64,000 bases of DNA from Oxyruncus cristatus (lineage: Eukaryota > Chordata > Aves > Passeriformes > Cotingidae). This document shows positions 11,101 to 23,100 of the stretch, in pieces. Where the stretch lies: contig VXAY01002132.1 of the NCBI GenBank assembly GCA_013399855.1, positions 1,399,216-1,463,215 of the forward strand. The letters run 5' to 3'. The notes under the pieces are model-generated. The model did not search any database. It had not been told where the DNA came from and was given only the letters and a program-made list of their open reading frames with translations. Position 1 is the first letter of the stretch; each line of letters begins with the position of its first letter. The position numbers were made by a program, and so were the translations under genes.

Positions 11101-14100
11101 CCAGTACAAACCCCAGGCAACCACCTAAAGACTCAGATCCCTCCAAGTGTTGCAGCTCTGGAAGTGGCCAGTGTTTCAGGGAAGTGTGAAACACCCTCAG
11201 CTCACAGCTGGGTTGAGAGGCTGACTAACTGTAAGCAGAAACCAGTCGAGGGTTAACACCCTAATCATTGATTTTGTGCTTTTCAAACCTACTGCGAAGC
11301 TGAGGAAGCACAAGTTTTAGGGAAAATCTGCAGCAGATGTGGTTCCACCTGGAACAACACAGCTCTTTATTTTATTAGCAGGTTTCTACATTAGCAGTGG
11401 GCTGTGGAAACCCAACCTTTCTCCCTTCTCCAGCCAACAGTAATTAGCAGCACACACGGGAGCAGCTCCTCCAGCCTTGGTGGGTGGTCTGGGGAAGATG
11501 CTGCATGTTGTGGCAGTGGTGTGGACTGATCTCCGAAGGGAGACAGGAAACTCAGTCTGGAAACTAATCTGATCTTTCTTGCTTCTCTTATTCTTGGCAG
11601 GTGGGACACCTGCAAGGTGGTTCTCGGGAAGCCAGCAAGCACAGCCTCCCGACGGTCCATTCCAGGCAGAGAGCCCACAGCGGCTTTCCTGAGGCTGAGG
11701 CTGAGGCTAAAACTATCAATCAAGAGTGGGGAAATTAAACAAGGCCAGAAACCTCCTGGCTGCTCCATTCTCTGTGCAAAGGTCCAAAGACAGCTTCAAG
11801 TGGGTATGTGCTGCTGTTGGAGAACACACCAGAGCATTCTCTCTTGCTCAGGAGGTTGGCAAGTCTGGACCCCACGGATGTGACCAAGGGTCTTCAGCAT
11901 GGGGGGATGCGTTACCAAGGCAAGGGGTGCATCTGCTCTGCATGGTTACACTCTGTCTGTGCTCCTGTAAAGCACAAATCTCTCCCACTGGCAACCCAGC
12001 TCTTCAGCAACACTTCATTTGCTCAGGAAAACTATCACGGAATCAAACTGTATCTGAAAAAATGATCATACTGGTTTTGCTGGGTGCAACTACAGAATGT
12101 CAGAACAGTTTCTGTATTGCTAAAGGCCTCTGGTTTAATAGACTCAGAAAACAAGACAAGACTTTTCTCCTGCTGAGGATTATTTAATACTCTCAAAGTG
12201 TTCCGAGAGTTTCTGTACCAAGCAGCTGGGATGTTCAACTTTAATACTGATTCCCGCCTCAAGGAATTGTTTCCTTGTAGAAGTATCTTAATCCTATAAG
12301 CACAATAGGAAAGTACATTTTCAGGGCATCAAAATTTATCTAGCACCAAATGTACCAGCTTTTATGGCATGATTATTTATTATCAAACCAAAGACAGTGA
12401 GTTTCACCAGATAAAGTAGATAGCCTTGGTAAGAAAATGACTTATTTTACTTTTATAGACACTTAAGTTGAAGAAAACTAATAATACATTCATGAAGGAT
12501 TACACATCCACTGGAGCATCCAGGGTAAGATGGGCTCTACAGAACAGTACAGGCTTGATAAAAAAATCCTCACCTCTGTCTCTCCTGGGCTGCAGCCAGT
12601 TTTCTCTTGGATAACCTGGGCATTAAAGCAGAGTCCTGCCTAAGATGCTGCAGCTGCATTGCTGGTTCCTACCCCCAAACAGTCTCAATGCTATAACATA
12701 ACTCTTTAACCTGCACAGCTCGGCCTCCTGTTACCTGGAATTCTAAATCATCACTCATCAGGCAGGACAGGTACTGAAAACCCACAGGATGCTTGTGGAC
12801 ATAAGTGAAACACCCCCAGGTGTCCTCGATCACTGTAAACCTTAATAACCTCTTGGTTTCCACAGAAAGGAATGGGAAATATTCCACACTTGTAAGAACT
12901 GCACAAATGCAATAGCTTCCTTTTCATTGTTATAAACAACTACATAAAAAGTGGAAAAAAAAGTCTTGTCCTTACTCTTTTACTGCTGCTCCTGAGGAGG
13001 CTCTTCTCTTTGGATGGGGGCACAAAGCCACTCTGTGGAGGATCACTGGGACTCAGTTCTTCTCCTCAGGGAAGAAAATGCACATCACAAATCACATACA
13101 ACTTCTTTGTGAGCAAGAGTGACCTAAGAACTCCTAACAGGATCCTTGCTGTGACAGCTGCTATAACCAGCCTGGCTGCGTTGGAGGCTCGGCCTCTCCC
13201 TCGTGCCTTTTTGGAGGGTTTGGCTCTGGGCTGCGACAGGCTGTGGGTACCCAAGCACCATTCAGCTGTTATTTTTATATATTATAGGAGCAGGGATCAT
13301 TTGCTGCAGTTTAGCAGGGGAAGTGAGGAATATTACATCCAAGTGCAAATGTAGGCAGGGGAGCTGAGGAACCACGTTCTCTTTCACGGGTGAACAGGAC
13401 ACACAACACATTCTGCTGAGCAGCCAGACCACTTCAAGGGGTATTATTGACCTTGAAATGTGCAGTTGGGCACCACATGCAACTGTGACTGGGGACACTA
13501 GAGAGCTGCCCATAGAGGAATTCCAGATGTTGGTACTTTTTTCAACCCTGTATAGGTACAGATAAACTTGAGGTTTGGATAATCCATGTCCAACATAAAA
13601 TCACCCCTCTTGTGCATCTCTCATCTGATTGTCTCAAGACCTGAAAAGACAGTGCCCACAACTGAGAGGATGTCCAGACAGAATCATGGAATCAGAGAAT
13701 GGTTTGGGCTGGAAGGGATCTTAAAACCTGTCTCATTCTACCCCCTGCAATGGGCAGGGACACCTTCCACTAGACCAGGTTGCTCCAAGCCCCATCCAAC
13801 CTGGCCTTGGACACTTCCAGGGATGGGGCAGCCACAGCTGCTCTGGGCAACCTGTGCCAGGGCCTCCCCACCCTCACAGGGAACAATTTCTTCCCCGTAT
13901 CTAATCTAGATATACCCTCCTTCAGTTTGAAGCCAATTCCCCTTGTCCTATCTGCATGCCCTTGTACAAAGTGCCTCTCCAGCTCTCTTGTAGGCCCAAG
14001 ATAAGCAGGGATGAGGATTTTGTTCCAGCAGATGAACACATCCAGACTCCCTCCTGGCAGAAAATACTTGTTATATTTAAGGGAACTTAATAAAATTTAG

Positions 14101-17100
14101 CACCTGCTGTCCAGGAGTTCTCTTACATGCTGGGATTTATGAATCATCTCAGAAATGTCAGGTTGATTACATCTAAAGCTTATTGTAGGAAAACGTGCCC
14201 CCACAAAAACACCTCGTGGATCAACACCATCAACCTGTCCATGATGTCAAGGCTCTCTGACTTAGCCCAGTGTAAGCTTGGCTCTGTGAGGCTGAAGGAA
14301 CCAGGGACAGGGCTCACAAGGCTCCCAGAACTCACCTGGCTGCTCTGCTGCCTGGACCTGGCCAACATCAAGGTTCCACTGAGTAAGGGTAAGTCCTTCC
14401 CTGGCCAACTCTACGAGGTCCTGCAGAGTCTGATCATCCTTCTGGCTGGGAGACAAAAACTGCCCATCTCCGTTGGGGCCTGGCTTGGATTCATCAGAAG
14501 TTTGGCCTCCAATTGCTGTGCAAGTGAACTCCTGAGAACTGAGGTGAGGCTGAACCTGCTGGGATACTTCTGGCTGATGAGATCCCACTGATGGCACAAG
14601 GTTCTCTGGCTTATCATTCTGATCGAAAGAGGAGGAAAAAAAATGACACCAATAAATTAGGTCTTGTTTTATGTATTTGCAGAGCTCGGAGTACAGTCTC
14701 CACTTCTTACTTTCGAAACATCTATGAAGGATCACAGAGCATTCCCCAGGTACAGGGGCTTCTGAGGAACAGCTCTTTGCAGTTTTATGAGGACTCTCCA
14801 CAGATAAGACAGCTCTAAACAGAAGACAGAAAACTACAACAGAAAAGTTGGTTTCTCCAGGAAGTTGGTTTCTCTTTGCAGGCAACTGCCAAGCAGAGAC
14901 AAAGGGTGGAGGAAATGCTCCCAGTCCAACACCTAAATATTTCATTACAGCTGGAGCGCCTGCAAGAGTCACAGCTGAAGCTCTCCAGGTGCTTCTGCTC
15001 TGAGTTCTGAAATGCTTTTGCAGTTACGTGTAACTGAATCAAACTTTCACCTTGGAGCACATATTTTCCAGGTTTGGACTCTGTTTCCCAATAAAAAGAA
15101 TTTGTTTATTTTGAAGTAAAAATGGTTTAGCCATTTCTGTGAATGGAAAGAATCAGAGGGAAAACACACTCTTGCCATGATTTTAAAGACCTTCCTACTT
15201 TTTATTTTTAAACTTCTGTGGCAGTTTTTGGCTTGAATGAAGGTCAAAACTCTTCATAGAATGAAGTCCCTCCACCCACTCCAGCTCCAACCTGCAACAA
15301 TCCAGAAAAACACTGGGCTTGGACTAGGGAAGAAGTATTAAACAAAGCACCTATATATGCACAGTAGTTTTTGAACAGAAGCACCAAATAATTCAAGGAA
15401 AGAAAGAGGGAAGGAAGGGAAATTATATCCATCTTCTTGGAGAGACTGAAAAAGCTTTGTCTGTTTCTGTGGGCACTTTTTATAAAAATACAGAGCACTG
15501 AAAGAGGCAGATCCAGGTGAACCCAGAATGAAACACTGGAACTGAAAGCTGGATCAAAGCTCACACACACCAAGAGGCAGTGGGATGCACAAGGAAAGCC
15601 TGAAGTGCAAATACTTCGCTTTACAACTCCAGGCACTCACACCTCTGTGCTAGAAAATATCAATCTTCAGTTCAATATTTTCACCCAGATCCTTGCTTAG
15701 TGCAACACAGGGGCAAAGACTAGAATTGACAGAGAGAAGTGCCAAGAAGAAAAATAAGTCAGGCTACTGTAAACATGGACTAACTAGAGGCACAAGGAGC
15801 AGGATGGGGTCCCTTTACTCAGTACTCTCTGTTCCCATCAGTTTTATTTTCTGAAAGCTCAAGGAATATTGTGGTAACGTGAGCCTTAGTCTCCTCCCCA
15901 AGAGAAGTAAAAGTTCAAGATCCCAAACCCCTGTAAAACCAGGGGAGAACAGGGCACGAGCAGTGAGTGTGCAGAGCAGGGATCACTTGTTTAAATTCCG
16001 AATGAGGAAACAGAAGGGATACAGGGCAAGTGAACTAGGACACACACATATCAAAGCAAGGACAACAGAGCATCCCACCTGCACAGGCTTCCAAGGTACA
16101 ATTGGAGGGGTCAGTGCAGCAGTGTAGAATGATTCGGGGTCGCAGGGTCCTGTCAGAGCACTGATCTTCCATAAAAAGCACTCCTTGGCTTTGGAGAATG
16201 GCAAGAGCCACGCTGCTTTCCCAGATTCACCCTCCAAAATCTTGCTACTGGGAAGCTGAGGGGTGGGAGGGAATTCCACCTGTTCTGCAAGAAGCATAGC
16301 CACCCGTTCCTGGATCCTCCTGCGGGCCTTCTCCGGGTCCTGCAGCAGCAGTGGTGGAGGGGCAGCCGGGCCTCTCTTACGCCGCTTCTTCTCTTTAAAA
16401 AGAAGAGGAACCCAAGTAAACAAATAGCTGAACATGCAGGGCAGGGGAGATAAACATACTCAGTGATGACCAAAAGGCAGCTACAAGCTGAACACAGCAA
16501 GATTTCTGCAGGTCTGAAGCCACACATCACCCTTATAGGAGAAGTGAACTGTGGAGAAGACTGACTTCTCCTCACACTGCTCTGCTGCATGTTGAGGGCT
16601 TTCACATCTCTGCAAAATCTGATCTTTATGGAAGCCATTGGTAGCCATGCAGTCTACCTCCCAGGCCCACAGAATGCTGCCTGTATGGCAGTCCTGCATA
16701 AAAAAGGGAGGGAAAACCACCAACGAACCCATGAAGGACTCCTTTTCTAGTGTTCTGTTCATGGCTATCAAACCACAGCTCACACAAATGCTGAGCAGCT
16801 TCCATTTGGAAATCCTGTGTCTTATTAATGGTGAATCCAAGAAATCCGGTAAAGAAACTGCTCAGAAGCTTTTGGTCTTTTGAGCAGCAAGGTGTTTATT
16901 TGCCGACGTCGGGAGCAGGCGTGGTTCACACCACAAAGCTCTTGCTCGAGGGCAGCGGCACGGAACAGGGTAATTTATACAGTCTAACTTCTATGATTAC
17001 AACATCTTAGAGACATATTCATATGACTGCAACATCTAATCAGACATATTGATAAGAGGTGGAGCATAGGCAGAGCTCAGGTGGAGCTTGGGGGGGAGCT

Positions 17101-20100
17101 CTTCTTGGCCCTCACTTCTGGGGGTACATCCGCTTTTCTTCATCGTTGAGTCTGGGGTCTTCCCCAGTGTGACCTCACTAACTTTCCATTGTCTTTGCCC
17201 CAGTCACTGAAGCTTGGAGAGAGCCTTGGCTTCAGGCCTATTCAATTGACCTGTTCAAATGTCTACCTTAGCTTACTTTGCCCTGATTTATTCCCCTAAG
17301 CCCATTGTATAATGTTTCTAACATTCTTCTTAAGTTTGGGTCCAGTGAAGTGAACAGAACAGAACAAAATTTCCTTTAGCAACATAAGCAGAGCAGATAT
17401 GGAGGGGAGAGTTTTCTCATACCTTGGTTAACTCTTCTTAGGCTTTGCTCTCATTTCAATGGCCAACCCCAAATCCAACTGGGAATACTTATTGGCAGGA
17501 GGAGATCTGGCCAAGGTCATGAAATCTCCCCTCTCTACAGCTTTCAGTGCTCTCCCCTGCCACTTTTCTGCCTTTCTAAACCCTTCTGCATGCTGACAAA
17601 GTGAGGCACATGCTCAACAAAATGTAGTGTACACACATGTCCACTGCAGAAAGGACACAGAGATAAGAGAGAATGCTGAAAAAACTGCATTAATCCAGGT
17701 TGCAGCAGGAGGAATAGCAAAAAATCTACTGGAATAGCAAACGATCACCTTTTCATGTTATTCCTTCTCGCAGTTTACAAAAAAAAACAGCTTATCTTAA
17801 GAATATTTAAGGATTCAAAACAACCAATCAGTGAAAAAAAGCACAAGATTTCCCAGGGATTTCACTGAAACCCACGGACATCCTGCTGCTGTTCTTGACT
17901 GTGTGTGGATACTGCATATTGTGGAAGCTCTGACAGCTTCAATAAAACAGAAGCAGGGCTGTCACCCCTCCTGTACCCAACAGGAAGGTTTTGGTGGAGA
18001 GCAGGCTGTGGCAGTTACTCCAGCCTCTGACACTAACTCACTCTAACACATACCTGATCCTGGCTTCCATTTGATTGGGAAAGCAGCCACTGGTTTCACA
18101 TTTGTAACTGATTTTACTTGTTCCTGCTTTTCCTGCTCCAACAGAGAGCGTGACATTGCCATGGCAACCTGCAAATCTTCATCCTTTGGCTCCATTTTGG
18201 CCCTCTTCTGTGTTTTCTTTGAGTCCTCGTTGGAGGAGCCTTTTCGCTTTGCCCTGCTCGGCTGATTGCTGAAATCCAAGAATGCAGCAGGAAGCCCCAG
18301 TTAATGTGACTGGATCAGAGACAAGAAACACTCCAGACCAGCTGCTCTACTTGCTCAGAGAGATTCCCATATCAAGCATAATAAAAACCATTCAGTACTT
18401 TTTTTCTTAGCAGAGAGCAAAAGATTTCTTATCATTCATGCAACTTAAGAGTAATTTAGAGAAAGTATTATTTGGGAAAGGTAAGCACAAGGCCACAGCA
18501 CTGATGTAACACTGCTGTCTCTACCTGGAATGGTTTTTTGTACCAAAGGGGAACAAACAAGTTGAAGCAGGGCAAAAACAAGATCCCTAGAAAATGCTTC
18601 CCCACTCCTCTGCTTCCACAGGGCAATCCCTCCTCAGCACAAAGGGACTTATGAGCCACTCTACGCAGGCCCTCCTCGCTGCACTCTGAAGATTCTGCTC
18701 TAATCCAAATGAGCAGATGAAGCTCTGTACCAAAACACATATACACAACCCAAAACATCACGTCTGCTTCCTCTCTGGCTCGGGGTGAAAGCACATTCCC
18801 AGGACAGCCACGAGCCAAGGAGCTGAGGCAGAGGCACCGCAGATCTCAGGAGAACCTGCACACTTGTAGCCTGTGGTTTGATCAGTCAGCTCAAACACAC
18901 CATTCAGCTCTACTGAGTAATTGCCTCATAGAGCACAAATAATTCTGACAAACCAGTGTAAGGTCATTTACTCCCCATTTTGCTCCTGCCTGCTTGCTTT
19001 TAAAGTCATCCACCACCTGACCTCCTCTGAGGGAAAGCAAGATGATTTCTCCCAACTAACATCCTCCTCACCTGATACTGGGTGACCTTCTTTGGGCTTC
19101 TTTGGGCTCAGGGCTCACCCAGCAGTGAGTCAGCCTGGCATTTACTGTTCATCCCAGGCCAAGAAAGCAACCAGCACCTTTTATTTCTACCAGCTTACCT
19201 GGGACACTGAAGAGGCGCATCACCAAGCGTGGACACCTGCAACTGCACTGCCTGAAGAAGCAGATTAGGAGGAACATCCATCTCCACAGCACAGCGTTTC
19301 AGGTGACTGACTCTGCTCTGTGGAGTTTGGAACTGCTTCCCACAGATGGGACATTCAGGGACCACTGGTTTGCTGGAGGATGACATCTGTGCTGCCTCCA
19401 TCTCATCCAGACACCTGTGAGACCATGGCAAAGCTTACCTATGGAGACTTTAAAGCTGTCCACACTAAGATTTAAACCATATTAAAGGAAACACAGTCAT
19501 GTGTAACAGCCAGAAACATCCCCTAAAGAAACAAGACTCACCTCTGTGATGAACATGACATGTGACAGTCACATGGAGATTACGGCCTCACAGGCATATT
19601 AAAAACATGCTGCTTAAAGGCAAGGCAGGTAATAACCTCTGTATCACAGAACCCCACACTGGTTTGGGTTGGAAGGGACCATAAAGATCACCCAGTTCCA
19701 CCCCCTCCCATGGGCAGGGACACCTTCCACTAGATCAGGTTGCTCCAAGACCTGTCCAGCCTGTTCTTGAACACCTCTAGGAACTGGGAGTCCACAACCT
19801 CTCTGGATAACACACTGTGTGTCCATCACCTAATCCCTCTCTGCACTCACTCTAACATTCCTGCTAACTTTCTTACAAACCCCTCTTAACAGAGAAGGGA
19901 GCAGTTGAATTAACACCACACTCCAGAGTGCAGCATGATCAGCTTCTAATAATTTCGGTAGGCCAAAACGATGTAAAAATTGTACTTGTTCTTCTTCTGT
20001 CCTCTCCAAAGACATTCAGGGTGTGAAATCCCGGGTCTGCAGGACCTACTACAAAAGTCACTCCCTGATTAGGTAACGACACACACAGAGCTGTGCTAAG

Positions 20101-23100
20101 AGACCATTCACCTGAGGTACTAGCACTGGTGATTACCAGTGGTGAAGACTGCTATCAAAAAATCCATGCCTAATATGAGCTTGTAACCTTAAAATGCTTA
20201 ATAGTTCAGAAAGCAGACTAACTTTCCAAAAAGCATTTCTGACACATTGTCACTGTTTTAGAGCTTCTGTCCCCTCAAGCTGCAGTAAATGTCTGGAGAC
20301 AGAAACAGCAATAACACCTCAAAAGCTGCAGGAGCAAACAGCCCTGAAGAATGGGAGCCACTCAGTAACGTGATACAGGACTGGACAATTTACATCACTC
20401 CTGACTTCTGAAAGTGCTCAAATTAGGAATTTACAATCATTCAAATGTGCTGTTTCTGATGCTTTCACAACAGAGAAGCACAGAGTTTTAATTTCCAAAG
20501 AGCTGTCTGTACATAATATATTAATTGTGTTTGATATTTACCACTAAGGAAACTGTAAAATTAAAAGCAGTAATACCAATTTAATCACCTCTCTGAATAG
20601 TATCACCTTTCCATCAGCAAACAGCTCAGACACACAGTGACATACCTGATGTCCTTAGGCAAATTTTAGCAAAATGGAGCAGATGTGACTTTGTTACTGA
20701 AATTGGTAGGTCTCAAAATCTGCATTAGGGGGTCCTCATTAACAGAATAATTAAGGTTGGAAAAGACCTTTAAGATCCCCAAGTTCATTTACAATCGCAG
20801 CTCCTCTGCTACACCGCTGATGAAAGTAGCATTGGCCTGGCTGATACAGAAGCCCTGCAGGGCAACACAATCAAGCCTCTGCTTTCAGATAAAAAGGACT
20901 TGTTAATTCAGGCCATAAAGGTCAAGGCCACTATACAGAATCCCAGCTCCTGTGTTCTTTCTTGGCTGAGCTGAGTGAGGAGTGTGTGGAGGACTGTATG
21001 TGGAAAGGACACCTCGTGCTGGTGTTTCACCTGTTGACATGCTGCTCCCGTCGCATCGTGTTCATGGCTGAGAGATCCTTCTGGCAGATCTGACAGAAAA
21101 ACAGCCCTGCATCCTCCAGGCTTGCCAGGGCTTCCTCTTTGCTCTGCTGCTGAAGAGCCAAAGCCAGAGCACCGTCATGTTCCACGGACGGGAGCTGGTG
21201 GGTGTCTGGCAAAGGAGGGAGAGATGGTCTAAGAGAGAAAGCTAAGAATCCCGTCTGAAAGGTGAGGAGCCATTATAGTCATGATTATTAGTTTATTGAG
21301 CTAGACACACAGAGTAATTGCAATCTTTCTCTTGCATCTTCACACCTGACCTCTCCCAAGGAAAGGTACAAGCTGCAGCCTTCAAACACTCCAGGACTGC
21401 ACCGACCCAGGGGCAGCAGGGGGCAATTTGCTCGCAGTGTCAGAGCCAATGAAGGGTCAGTTTTGGCTGAAGTTTCTGGGGAGAACATGGGATTTTATAC
21501 ATCAAATGTGTAACACAGCAGACTTTCATGTCCATACAGAAGCAAGAAGGACTTGATCTATGAAGACCCAACCAGAGTAAAACTGCTGTGAATTCAATTC
21601 ACCTGCACAGAACATATCACCGTGCAGAGTGCCCAGAGATCTACCAAAGATGGGGCTACCTAGGAGCCACATTTACCAAACAACTGCCTAACACTGTCCC
21701 AAGGGAAGGATGACCAAGTTCACTGATCCTGTTGGAATTTCAGCCTGTTTCCAAGAATATCCCCCCAGAGTCTACACGAGGTTAATTCAGCCTTAAAGAA
21801 GATCTGGGGAGAAAAGCATGGATAGTCCTTTAACAACAAAGTTCTCTCAGGGATCTGGAGTGATTTATTCAGTGCTGCACACCAAGCCACTAGGCCGGCA
21901 AGGAACAAAGCCCGGGAATGCAGGACTGCTCCTCATGCAACCACTCTCACCAGCCACTCATTCCACACAAAGCAGAGCTAAGAGGAGAAACGCACCATCC
22001 TCTGAAGGGTTCTGCTCCTGGCTTCCATCAGGGAAATCCCCACTGCCTGCAGCCCTTGGCACACTCCCATCTGTGCTGAGTTTCAGCTGCTCAGGTGCCA
22101 CCCTCTTGAACTGCTGCATTCTCTCCACCACCAGCTCTGCCACCCGCACCTTCGGCCCCGCGAGCAGCTGCACCTTTGAAGTGGGTGAGGAGCAGGTTCC
22201 TGGCTGTGTGGCAGGAAGGAAGGGTAATGTAGTCTGGGAACAGCCACTCGGAGTATTTACTAGAGGGGGAGAAAACACCAGTTTTACCAGTCAGTTTTAA
22301 GCACACGCTGAGAGCTGCTGGGAAGCCCTTCCCTGATGGCAGCCTGGGCCAGGTCCAGTTCTGCAACAGCCATTCTTAGAGAAGAAGTGAACAATTTATT
22401 GACTTTATACTTGATAACGACAGTAACATCAGCAGGCTTTTGTGCTACAGTGGAGTTTGGAGACCTCTATATCCCTTTTAGAGGGAGGCATATTAAGGAA
22501 GATCTTGCCTGAAGGTTACTGGTGAGAACAAGGAAGGCAGTCCCACAGCCCTGCTCTCCCCAGTGCTCCCAGTGCACAATGTCCTGTTCCTGACCTAATT
22601 TATCAGTTTAAGGACTTCCTGCACTGGTGACTGCGTTCTGGCCATCATGTTTAAGAACTACTGAAGGATCAATCCTTCATGTATTAATCCAGTGCCTCTC
22701 AACTGATTTGCCCTTGACAACATCCAGTGGCAGTGTATTTCACCACGTCACGATGCACTGACTGAAAAAGCACTTCAATATATTCTAAGCTTGCTTTGAG
22801 AAGATTTTAGCGTGTTTTTCTCAATTCTGACACTGTAAAAAACAGTGAATAATGACTGCCCAACACATCACTTTTTACCAAGGCTTCGCCTTACTGAGGG
22901 ACATCTTCTGCCTGCAGCACAGAGCACACTCCTAGGCTAAACCCCAAGATGAACCTAAGTAAGTAAACACAGTGGACAGACAAGATGCAAACATGCTTTC
23001 ATCAGTGCTGCTGTGTGTTCCCTCCAGCTGGACTTCTCAAGACCTCTACTGAATCAGAGAGTCAAAACTGAGCTGTTTTGGTTCACTCACCTGTCAGAGG

